47,695 bases of DNA, from NCBI GenBank assembly GCA_023231475.1, contig JALJEE010002916.1, positions 1 to 47,695 of the forward strand, written 5' to 3'. Source of the stretch: Seison nebaliae (Eukaryota; Rotifera; Pararotatoria; Seisonacea; Seisonidae). The notes under the pieces are model-generated. The model worked only from the letters and a program-made list of their open reading frames with translations. It made no database searches and was not told the DNA's origin. Every line of letters begins with the position of its first letter. Positions within the stretch are counted from its first letter, which is position 1. Of the stretch, positions 23,569 to 35,090 are shown piece after piece. Made by a program: the position numbers and the translations under genes.

Positions 23569-25341
23569 TCATGCGAATGGATACGTGTCAGGTGTGACCA
23601 TCAAATGTGTTGACAATATTAGTGATCGATCATATCCGTTTTGTGTTTTAGTCGGAAAATATAAATCGAAGTAGAGACCTTGATAATAATCTGGTGTAGT
23701 TTTAATACATTTTCTAAATCTGTTGAATTCCTTAAAATGGAAAAAATTCATTTTCAAAACGAAAATTAAAAAATAATAACTGGGTATTGAAAATCAACAG
23801 ATTTCCAGAAAATGTTTCTTCGAATCATTCCTGAATGATGAGATTCGGGAATTACGGCACGGAAATCTCTCCTAATAATGATTCGAATAAATGAAATAAA
23901 AGAAGGGAAATTTAACGATTTATTTGAATGAGAATGTGCAAGAAATGCTTCCACCATTATAGGCGATTCATCATTTGCTATCACTTCTAAACATTCTTCC
24001 GATCCGTTTCTTTTCATCTCCCAACTAATTGATGGAAGATTTTTCTGAATAATGAAAATACTTTGAGAATTTAATGAATTAAAATTTAAACTTGTGAAAT
24101 TCTTGAGACGAATGCACCGATAACATCCCATAATCTCAATTTATGTCCTTTAATGAAATGATCACAATTTGGAATACGACTAAAATTCAACAATGACAAT
24201 CTAAAATAAATTGAAAGTTTAAACCTCAAAAATTTATTTCCATTAAACTCATTCCAAAAAATCGGTTCGTTATCGGGAAGAACATATCGATCACTTGATG
24301 CGGTGATGAATAAAATGGATTTATCTTCATATTTCTCGTTATAATATAAAGGATCAATAATTTTTACAAGATATTTATTCATTGCATAATCTGATCCTTC
24401 GTCTTCGCTTGTTCCTTGAACATTTCCCCCAAGAGCTTTGTGTGTCGAACTACTTATCTTTAATGGAAGATATTTGTCAAATAAGAAGTTCAATTTCCAA
24501 TATCAACTTTCTCCATATCAATTAAATTGTATACAATCGGAATTAGATGGGTTACTCTTGGATCTATGGCGGCTGCTAACAAAGAAGTGTAACCTCTTTT
24601 TGACTGACCAGTTGGAATATAATGATGAATATCATATCGAAGATATAACCGACCAAATTCTTGTAGTGCTGTCATTGTATTGACTACTGATTTTACCATC
24701 GGCAATAAAGGAATGAAGTTAACGTCTTTTGTCTGGAAATATTTCAGCCAACTATACTCCAGAATTTCATCTTCATAACGGATTTTTTTCGTTGGGTCAT
24801 CTAAACGAAACTCAACGAGATAGTTGAAAAATAATTTTCAACCATGAAATTTTACTCCAGGAATTGGAACGTTTTTTAAATCGACGGCAATCATGCCATT
24901 TATTAGGGCGAATTCACTAATTTCAGCTACACCAAAATCATCAATTGATGGTAAACTAAAATCCTGTTTCAAATTCAAATAAATTCAGAAAAATCAACTC
25001 TGCACTCCGAATTCGTGGTTCCATATAAATGAGAACGGTGTGTTTAATTTCAATATTATGAGGTACCGCCACATAAGCATAATGTTGCCATAAAGCCGGT
25101 GTTATTAAAGATTCTTTTGAAAATTTTATTTTAATTTAAAAATCAAATTTAGCGAACCGTTCAACCATTTCTGAGATGTAATATTCAGGATATATATATC
25201 CCGTCCCGGTAATGTGTATTTTCTTTCCATTGACCATTGGAAATTTAGATCTTTTTTAAAAACGTAATTTTCCAATACTTTATCTTGTCTTCCCTCCACC
25301 ATCATGATGATAAATTGAACAACAAAAAAAACAAATTTCAT
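23569..25341 (-). CDS. PhoPQ-related/AprA-like secreted protein, copy B
   Basis: Nine exons with the same phases as copy A: 25341-25158, 25113-24999, 24955-24843, 24800-24508, 24457-24225, 24179-24092, 24044-23917, 23871-23781, 23730-23569; 468 residues. The signal peptide is MKFVFFVVQFIIMMVEG. The elbow reads PTGQSKRGYTSLLAAAIDPR, and ILFITASSDRYVLPDNEP and NCDHFIKGHKLRLWD are present. Relative to copy A it lacks three residues in exon 5. It also stops at TGA straight after DTYPFA, where copy A continues with a 12-residue tail holding two cysteines. The bases after that TGA still resemble the tail. The 5' half differs clearly from copy A, while the last four exons and their introns are nearly identical, suggesting gene conversion. 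Confidence 0.88.
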
Positions 25342-25762
25342 TTCGTTAATTTTAATTTCAAAACAAAATATCTTCCTCAGAAAATGAGAATTTCAGTTTT
25401 TAAGTGTCTACCACTTATGTTTCGACGAATTGTTTAATATGAAACGAAAGAATATTGACGAAAGAAACATGATAATTTAATGACAAATATTTCATATGAT
25501 ATGTTAAAGAAAGTGACGAAGATATTTCTACAAAACTTACTTCAATTTTGATTAATTCAAAAATCAATAAATCATCTTCATGTACGTATATCGTTCACTC
25601 TCGATCAGTTTCCTGGCGACATATGTACAACACTTGCCAAATGATTTTTTACAAAAAAAAAAGAATATAAAAATATAGTCACTGGGACATCATTCTGCTG
25701 CAATTTCGGGATCATTCATTCGAATCATTTGTAGATGTGATGACGATAAACAAGAAATATTT

Positions 25763-28700
25763 CTATTTCTCTGATAATAATTTCAGAATTTGATTCATCT
25801 TCTCCTCAAATTTATTCTCTAATTTATCTAATCGACTTCAAATGGAGATAATAAAGAGGAAGAGATGTAAAAGAATGGTAACTGGTTGAAAGTGGAAATG
25901 ATTTCCTGCATTTTCCTCTTCTCCATATCATCAGGTTTTTCAGTTGTTCGTGGAATTTGAGGTAGTTGCATTAACGAATTATAAAGATTCTTTTGAAGAT
26001 ATAATCGATTAGTCACTCTAAGAAAAGAATTGTCAAAGGAATTAAAAGAGAAATTGAGGAAACCGTAATGATTCGTTTGGATTAATGGGAAGTGAATTTT
26101 CCCCATCATTCTCATCAAGAAATCGAGGGAAATTGGGTTGTTTCGGTGTTAAATGTTTTTTCAAATAATTCACATCAGCTAAAAAATGAGGAGTAGTTTT
26201 CTGCTCTATCTTCTGATAATTTATTGATTTATTTGATTCCGTTAGAATTCTCGGTACTGAGAACAAAACATTCGAACTGGATTTGGATCTGATATTTTTC
26301 AATTTATCCGAATTCTGTCGAGATGATGATGTTGGTGGATTGGGCGAATCGTTCTTGATATCTACATCTGTATCATCACTATTCTTCGTTATATCAGTAG
26401 CAATCGTTTTCACCGATAAATCGTTATTATTATCTGACGATTTCTGTAGATGACAATCGGCGTCTGATGGTTTCGATCGTTTAATTAATGAATTGAATGC
26501 ATTATTTCTTCGGAGAAATGAATTGTTATCATTGTGTGTAAGATAAGAGATTTCTTGATTAGAATCTTCAAATTCAGAAATAAATTGAGAATGAAATTAA
26601 TTGAAAAAAATAAACTTTGTAATTTTTTATCAGTTTGATGTAAACATTCGAGATTAAATCGATCTACCGGTTGCAATGGATTATTCGTCTTATTCTTCTG
26701 ATTTAAACTCTTTCTCATCAATTCATTTCTGATAGAGATATCGGGGAAATTCTTTATCGATTCACTATCCACCTGCATCGAACTCACACAATGAGTTAAT
26801 TTTTTCTATTAAGTCTAATTTGAAACAAATTCAAAAGAAGAAAATTTCTAACATTTCTCAACGAAACTGTAATATCGAGACGATCACGAAAATGACTCGT
26901 ATATTCAGGATATGCATGTAACGCATCTAACAGATCCGTCGCAGATAATCGATGCACCAGACAATGTGTCAACGTTCGTACTGTACTATGGGAACGTCCT
27001 GGTGTTTTATGGCGGACAGGATTCTCACCAAAACTATCAGAATTTGCTAAAAAGGAATTTTTTAAAATTTAAAGAAATTTAAATGAAAACTTATTATGGC
27101 AATTAGTGTTGTATTGATATCGTTACCATTGATATCTTTCGAATTTTTCATCGAATGTATTTCGTCAGTTATTAGACTATTATTCTCTTGATTATTTTCT
27201 GAAAATAATTGATTTAAATTCAAATAGAAAACATGAAAATCGAACCGAAATCATTGGAAATTTTATCGGAGAAATTATTGTTATTTCCTACGAATCGAAT
27301 ATCATCATTCTCCATATCGATCACATGAGGTTTCACATTGTGATGTGTATGATGGAAAGGCATATTTCCCGTATCAACTGAAACATCGAAATCATAATTC
27401 GGTTGTTGAAAAATTTCGATACTTCCTCTCGTCAAGAAATAAATTACATTTAATGGATCGTCTTGATTGATTAACGTTTCGCCTGGTGGACATCTGACCG
27501 CTCTTACACGTGTGGAAATGAGTCGTAAGAAACTATAACTAAGTCCTTTGAATACTTTGTTACTAGCGAATAAATTCCAATTGAGATGGAGACAAATATC
27601 GCCTTGAAGAGATTCAGGAAAACTTCTGAGAACTGTATTAGTATCGACACCATTCGAATACGACCACATATGATGGAAATAATCTTCGATTCGTTGGCAA
27701 ATCGGTACGGGCAATTGATGAGTTCGAATGAATTCTTTCAATCTCAACATCTGCGTATGATAACGAGCACTACCGTTATATAATCGTTGAATAATGGCAC
27801 TGACATTTCCAAAGATACTGGCATACATTAATGAACCGATCATCATGACACAAACACTGAAAATCTTCTCATTATTCGTATTTGGAGATACGTTACCAAA
27901 ACCAACGGAAGTGAGTGAACTTAATGTGAAATAAAGTGCGGTGACATAACGCGATTTAATTGATGGTCCTGAAAATCGTTTTGTGGCGTCATATGGCTGA
28001 TTGGTCATATTCGCCAATTGCATCAACCAACCGATCTGACCATATTCTGTTCGTCTTTCTGCATGACCTATCGCGTACCAGATACATGCTAACCAATGTG
28101 CAATCAATGCAAATCCACAAGTCAATAAGCCTAACAATGCGCCACCATATTCTGAATAACGATCCATCTTTCTAGCTACTCGAATCAATCTCAATAATCT
28201 CGCCGTTTTCAATAGGCCGACGAGGGTTGGAATTTTCTTGATATCTTCAATCATCACTTTCAAAATCAGATCGAATGGTATTGCTGCTAATAGATCGATG
28301 ACAAACCAACCGGTTAAATATTTTTTCGCTATTCGAATCTGTTCACTAATTAATTCACCTTTCTCGTTGACATATGTAGTACGGAAATTTATCAGAATAT
28401 CCAAAACGAATAAAACATCGACAGCATAATCGATGTTGGTCATGACAGCTTTCACTTTATCGGATTCTTCCTCACCACTCTCGATGAGGAATGCCGCATG
28501 ATATGGCGTTGAAACGGCTGTGTAAATGACGAAAAATAAGATGATCCAATCCCAGATCGTTTTGAAAATTGAGTAATGAAGAATAGTGCATTTGGCTCGT
28601 GGTTGCTGCATCGGATCTAATTGAAATTCATTTGACATATTTTCATCTCCGAATGTTAATACCTAAATGTGATTAACATGAAATTTATTATGAAACTGTT

Positions 28701-31700
28701 TAATTGTAATACGAAATGATAATATGAAATTAATTATAAACTCATCTTAATTAACAAAACTCTTCATGGACTTAACAAAGTGTGTTGTAGTGGAATTATA
28801 TACATAAAAGTTTTCTTATTCAATATCTTTATTTTCGTTACGTGAACACGTTCCGGGAATGATGAGATAGTTACACTAGTATACTCTGGAGATTTTATTT
28901 ATTGAATGTTTAAAGAGAAAATATTCTCGGTGTATCTTATAAATCTGTCAGACATTCAGGAATTTTTTGAAAAAACTTCATTCACCTATCGATAGGAATG
29001 TCAATCAAATATTTATTAATCTCCAAACATGAATTTTTCATTCATATCTCCGCGAAATATGCTCATGAAAATGACGAATTATTTCATACGCATCATAATG
29101 ACCATATTTCTTATCGTTACATATCTTATTGGAAAGAAGATAAAGATTCTTTTGACATGATCATGAAAGAATGAACAGATATTGTCACATCGAATAGAAA
29201 GAATGAAATCTCAACATCTTCGTATTGTGAACGAGGAAAGTTGCCAAGAGGATTTTTTAGTGAAAACTTTAATTTCTATTGAAAGTCAAATGAATAATTA
29301 TCGATATTCTTTTCCTTTCCATCAGACATCAAATAGAAGGTTTCCTTCCGGAACTTCTTCAATGACCGAGATGAATTGTTCGATTATCATATCGATTTCT
29401 CTTCGAATAAATTCTCAGATATTCTCGACACATTTCCAACTCACATCTTCCTAAAATGAACTTTAACTTTTTTACAATTCGATACTTCTCTCTCAGAATT
29501 TTATTGATTTCTTCCTATAAAAATGATTGTTGTGTAACTCTCTTCAAATTGACCAAATTTCATTGTCCTCCAGATTCGATTTGACATATTTCAATTTTAA
29601 TTTTATTTCTCTTCCAATATTCTCTATAACATACAACTATACAACAATAACAACAACAACAATATTAAAGGTTGGTAAATATGTCTCTAAATTTAACGAT
29701 AATCGCACATCATTATATAATAATGATGGTAGACGGCAAATGTGATTGAGGAGAAATAATTAAGATTTTCGAGAGAATTAAAATAATTGAGCAAAAATAT
29801 GAGGAGTCATTCGATAAGGAAGAGAGTGAGTGAGTGAGTAAGGAAGGAAGGGGATTGAGCATCTTTTCTCTAACTCCTCAATTTGACGAACGTTCGTTAT
29901 CGTTAACGACTAATACTTAAATCAATTTTACTCATCCACACAATCATGACACATGTGCACACATCACTTACTATGGTGGATGATGGGACAAAACCCAAAT
30001 TCTCCTATTCCCAACTATACAACCAACACTTATGTACATTCCTCAACGACGTTCTTCATTTCTCAACTCCGACACTAATAGTTCATTTGCATGAAATTAA
30101 TAGTTCAATTCACACTTTCATTTCAACTCAACTCCTCTTAACACATCACATTACATCGTCACAACGACTAAACATCTGAAGTTATCATAATTAATTCCTC
30201 TTCCAATGATGTAAGTTTCAGAAATTTCATTCATGTTTCTCTCAAGAAATCATATAAGTGAAAACTTTACGAATTGACGATAATTATATTCGGAGAAATT
30301 ACTGCAAATCAATTCCTTAATTAAAAGGAATTTCACTTCGCGGCTGATGAATGAAAAATGTGAAAGTTTAACCTTTTGCAACTTCTCCGCTAAACGGTTA
30401 GTAATTCCAGTGTGACAAGAGAAGAGACGATCATGAATCGTTTTCATTAAAGAGGTACTCTTCGATGCTTCCATATACCAATCGCAATATTCTCGTTTAA
30501 CATTTCGCTCTTTCAATTCTTTCTGATTATTCATCATTGTCTTCTCATAATTGTCTAATTCGTCGTTGATCTCATCACAATTATCAGTGTTGTTGTTTTT
30601 AGGAGTATAGAGGTTGTCTAATGGGAAATCTGGATTAAATTTGTCGTTTTTCGTAAAGATATTTTTCTCTGCACTTTTCTCACCTTCTTTCGAGTATTTT
30701 ATATTCAATTTATTCTTTCTCGTTCCGTTATCATCATTATTGTAAAATGTTTGATATCGTTTCATAACATCATCTATTCATTGACAATCGTTAATGAGAA
30801 CAATAATTATATAAAATGAATAATAACCGATTGTTGTAGTAACCAAATGGTCATGAATTCGACAATTACTCTTTTGTGTGTTATCATTCTTTAGTAATCG
30901 ATCTATTAATAAAAATAATTACACAATTTATCACACAAATAGTCGAATATTGGAAGAATTCGAAAATTTCACATATTAAATAAAGCTCATCCTCTTCTCC
31001 GTCAATATCGAAAATGTTATGGAAATTGATTTCCATATAAAATTATTGTGATATAAAAAATCAATAATTTTTCCTTCACATGTTTATTGGTTAGAAAACA
31101 ATTAAATATTTTTTCAGCGCAGAAAGAATAATTTTATCATCATGTAAAAAAATTCAAATAATTCTTTCAATTATCGATTAGTTTTTCAAATTTAAAAATA
31201 CTATTTCAAAATACTTGCAATCTGACAGAGAACTTTAGAATCATTGAAATTAATTCGAGGAAGACAAAAAGAAAAATTAATTTGAACTCAAAATTGTTTT
31301 CAGCTATCACGTTTTATTGTATTGGAGGAAATGTGAAGTGAAAAACGTCGAAATGAATTTGAAAGTTTTGGAGGAGAAGACTTTAAATCGAAATGAGAAT
31401 AGCTGAAGAAAGCGATGAGCATGGATGGAATGATGCTTCAAACCACTTGATGCAGAATAAATAAGAGGAATCAATTGAAGTTCCTCCTTTTTCAAATATG
31501 AAGAGAAAGGAACGAATGTTTAATTGCTAATAATGGTGTTGATGATCGATCAGTTGATTGTTGAACATGCCGAACCAATCGATATAAAACGTAATTCTCA
31601 TCGTAGTGAATCATCGGTGCACAATTCTTCCTAACACTCACTCTCATCAGTGCATAAACGTTGCTGATGGAAATGTAGATAATAAATAAATATATTAATA

Positions 31701-34700
31701 AATAAATATCTAATATAAATATTATCATTTCAACAAGAAGACGAATGATAAGAATCTACTCAAATTATCTGTGCCACAAACAATAGGAAGAGTGAACTAA
31801 CCACATCGATGGATGGATGGATAGATGGATCGACCGATCAATAAATAAAACATTCAAAAATATGTGAACATAATTTAATTAATAATTAGTCAGAACTAAC
31901 AAGTAGATAATATTGTTAATTAAAATGAGATTCGAAAAGAATGAAGGAGGGAAGGTAAACGAAAAATGTAAACGGTCAACATTGACGAAGTTGGAGGAAA
32001 GAGAAAGATCGAAGTTTAGTTTCAAAGAAAATTTCTTTTTTGAATTAATTAATCGTTAAAACGAGAATTTTCAAATAGAAACGGTGAAATATTAAAATGG
32101 AGAAGGATGAGAAATGTCTAATGTTTATCGAAACAAAGAAACTGAGAAAATAAAATGGTGTTTGTTAAAACCATTAACGATTCGTGGGTTGGGGGGGAAA
32201 GGAAATGAAAAGTTTACGAACCACTTTGCCATTGAATTTCATTGAATTGTGGAAGGATCGAACGACGACGAACATCATTCTTCAATTTTTCATTAATATT
32301 TTGTTTATGATTTTTTATTGGTGTTTCATCCATCTCATTCTCCGTTAGATTATTATTTATGTTTGTCTCCATATCATATTCTGATAAGCTGACAACTGAC
32401 AGAAGATGTTTTCCCGAATCGTTCCGTATCGGAATAATGTGAAGATTTCTTCGAATATTTTGATCTGGAAAAATTGAAATTTTTTTGATTATTTCGAAAA
32501 AGGAGAATTTGGATTAAACTAGAAAAAGGATTTATGGCTGGATTTATTGACAGAAATAATGGAATTTGAAAGGAAAGAAATTTATAGAAGTCTTTTCTTT
32601 TCGTTTTTTACAAAAAATTCTCATGTTTACTATACAGTTTCTTTTTATTCGATAATGTTCTCTGCATTAATCAATGAATGTGTGTCAATAAATTTCTTCC
32701 GGTTTCTAATACGATGAAGATTAAGTTTTCGTTGAAAAAGAGAATTTGAGCTAAAAAACTTAAGGAGGATGAGAGATTAACTATAGAAAAGAAATTTTTA
32801 TTTGAATTTATTCATAATTTCTCCTCCATGAAAATCGTTAGGTTGAATATTTGCTCAACAACGATTTTATTATTTGGTATGAAATAAGAAAGAAATTAAT
32901 GAATTACGACAATAAAATAGACAGAAACGTTTCATTACTCACACAATTTGCATAGTAGTTTCAATAAAATTGAATTATACAGGAAAACAAAACTATTTCA
33001 TTTTATCTTCAACTTGATGCTCTCCAACATTCCCCCCACTCTTCATGAATAATAGAAATTGCTTTTCCACCTTTTTCCTTTTTTTCAATCGATAAAACAA
33101 TCGAGGAAAGATGTTTGTTAAATTCCAATAAATTGCTTTGAAGAAAAACCAGAATCAAACAACAACATCTCGTTGAGGTAGAGATATTCTTGTGAATTTG
33201 CATGAAACGCAGTTATGATACAAAACTGAAATTTGTGAATGGGTTTTTTCGATGAGTTTTCCCATTTCTCTTAACAATGATCATGTTCACTGTTCGTTTA
33301 TGGAAGAGTTGTCAGGAAATAATACATATGAATGAATCACAAGACTGTTGTTCTCTCAACTTTAGGACGTTCGCTTAACAACTATCTTGACTATTGGACA
33401 AAATACTCTTTAATTCTACTATTAAATGACAAAATTACATCGTTTTGACTAACAGGGGACAAGACGTCCATTTATAAAACTACAACGAATAATTATACAG
33501 GTATGAAACACAACGAAAATAGTTAAATCATCAATTCTTGTATTAAAAATACGATAATTTCCTCATCGATTCGTTCTTTATGTAAAACTTCCTCCTTCGT
33601 TTTTTTCCGTTCCTTCTAACTTGTTTTGTATTTAGGTTCATAGTTGAAATGAAAATCGAGTTTAAGAAACTTTATATCAGTTTTCTACTTCTCAAACTAA
33701 AGCCAAATTTTAATGAAGATGATGAAAATTCTAAAGCGGAATCCTGAATTTTACCGGGAATAATTTGATGAGGTATCCCTAACCGAAAAACTATCCAAGA
33801 AAAAATTAAATTTTAGTTAATTTGAGAAAGTTTCTTTTGGCAACCATTGTTTTTCAGGGTGGCAAAATCACCATGTAGGTAGTTTCTTAGAGGATTCTGT
33901 TTAGGTTTAGGAAAGGATCTGCAACTAGTAATATTTACAGATTTTTAATAAGAAAATAATCTACTGTGAACTATCGTAATTGGAATACTAAAATAGAATT
34001 TTGAATATTATATTTCATATGTTCAAAACTATATTGTAATTGAGACTATGATGTCGATGTGGGATATGGATGTTTGTGAGAATTGTCGTGAAGAATATGA
34101 TGCCTTTGAAGAATCAGATTGTGCATAATATATCATGTTGTAGAATATCAATCGATAATAAGGAAATTAACCATTGGAGAATGTTTCCATACCAACTCAT
34201 GACAATTCATATCAATTACATAATTCCTTCTTTCGTATTGTATTGCCAATGATTCCCTGATTGGGAGGAATTTTATTTGATTCGTAAACTGAATTCTAAT
34301 TTGTTCACACTCCATCATCGGAGTGGTTATTCGATTATTAATTAGATAAATCGGGAGAAACAACTTTCATTAAACCAACATCGAATTACTAATGAAATGA
34401 AATGATCAAATTTCCTAGTTGTGTTTCCACATTATGTCGTTGTTTTTGTTGAAAGAAAGAATTAATGAAAACCTGAAGTTAAATTACTTTCGCAAAGTAG
34501 ATCGGTTAATGTTGTGTTCTTGCCTTGTTTGATCGCATTAATGACGTACTTATGAAATGGATTGAATTGACATGTCGAATTTGATGTAAATGATTGTCTG
34601 TCGTGATATTGATTGATGAAGGAAGGCAAAACTTCGACATTTCCGTCTTCATCGATAACCGTGGAGAACGAAGAAGGTTCGAAAGAAATTAATAGAACAC

Positions 34701-35090
34701 AAAAGGGAAGTCCTCTTATTTCTGCTTTTCGCACCGTATTCTTTTCACATTTTGTCGTCAGTCTTCGACATTCATCAATCAAATAACTCTCATTTCTCAG
34801 ACTCCCGTGCACTTCACAATTGTTTAGAGTGGACGGTGTTAAATTCTCGATTTCCTCCTCATCATATTGATTGAACAGATCACCATCTTCTTCCAGAAAC
34901 GATTTACTGTAGTAAATTATCCGGGAATGCTCAATCGTATTCGGATTGACTAAAAGGAAGCGAATATCTTTAAATGAAAAGGAAATGTTAAAGATAAATT
35001 CAAAATTTAAATTGTCCAACTGTATGACTCAAATTTCTTGATTAATGCAACAATATAAGAGTTTTGTGGTGCAATATGACCACGCTTCAT
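25763..35090 (-). CDS. KCNH (ERG): ERG-type (Kv11) voltage-gated potassium channel
   Basis: Eleven exons: 35090-35021, 34967-34473, 32464-32222, 30773-30373, 28662-27246, 27198-27127, 27046-26853, 26772-26616, 26565-26064, 26017-25883, 25835-25763; 3759 nt, 1252 residues. Exon 1 ([12 protein letters not shown]...IKKFESY, with an in-frame stop two codons upstream) matches the ERG N-cap RRGHVAPQN; exon 2 holds a diverged PAS/eag domain ([20 protein letters not shown]). Exon 4 ends [11 protein letters not shown] and joins VLTFGDENM, matching the ERG linker. Exon 5 carries S1-S6: the S4 motif [20 protein letters not shown], the filter [15 protein letters not shown], and the C-linker. Exon 7 completes the CNBHD ([20 protein letters not shown]). 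Exon 11 ends with [19 protein letters not shown], the C-terminal tetramerising coiled coil. These channels carry repolarising K+ current in nerve and muscle. Less certain: the exon 3 donor and the exon 4 acceptor. Confidence 0.93.
28663..30372 (-). other. Large ERG intron 4
   Basis: 1.7-kb intron starting GTTAAA and ending TTTAG. It contains a (GTGA)/(AAGG) tract near 29824-29852 and a CAA tract near 29641-29664. No convincing coding sequence. Confidence 0.6.
29824..29852. repeat. GA-rich microsatellite (GTGA/AAGG)
   Basis: Tetranucleotide-like repeats GTGAGTGAGTGAGTAAGGAA in an ERG intron. Confidence 0.65.
31307..31728 (-). other. Possible small gene nested in an ERG intron
   Basis: In ERG intron 3, same strand. 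An ORF from 31728 has a hydrophobic leader ([20 protein letters not shown]) followed by [19 protein letters not shown]. At that point a GTTCGG...TTATTAG segment of 49 nt, the usual intron size here, could be removed. The frame then stays open for about 50 codons ([15 protein letters not shown] ... [15 protein letters not shown]). The spliced product would be about 100 residues with several cysteines. I do not recognise it, and it may be chance. Confidence 0.25.
31808..31830. repeat. (GGAT)n microsatellite
   Basis: GGATGGATGGATAGATGGAT within ERG intron 3. Confidence 0.65.
32465..34472 (-). other. Large ERG intron 2
   Basis: 2.0-kb intron starting GTTTTC and ending CCAG. No coding sequence recognised. 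An alternative donor for exon 2 in the same phase lies at GAAA|GTAATT (exon end 34488). Confidence 0.55.

Noticed and set aside
21343-25341. Recent bacterial gene transfer as origin of the PhoPQ-related pair
   Set aside because: Both copies have eight introns in identical phases, signal peptides and host-like composition, so any transfer would be ancient.
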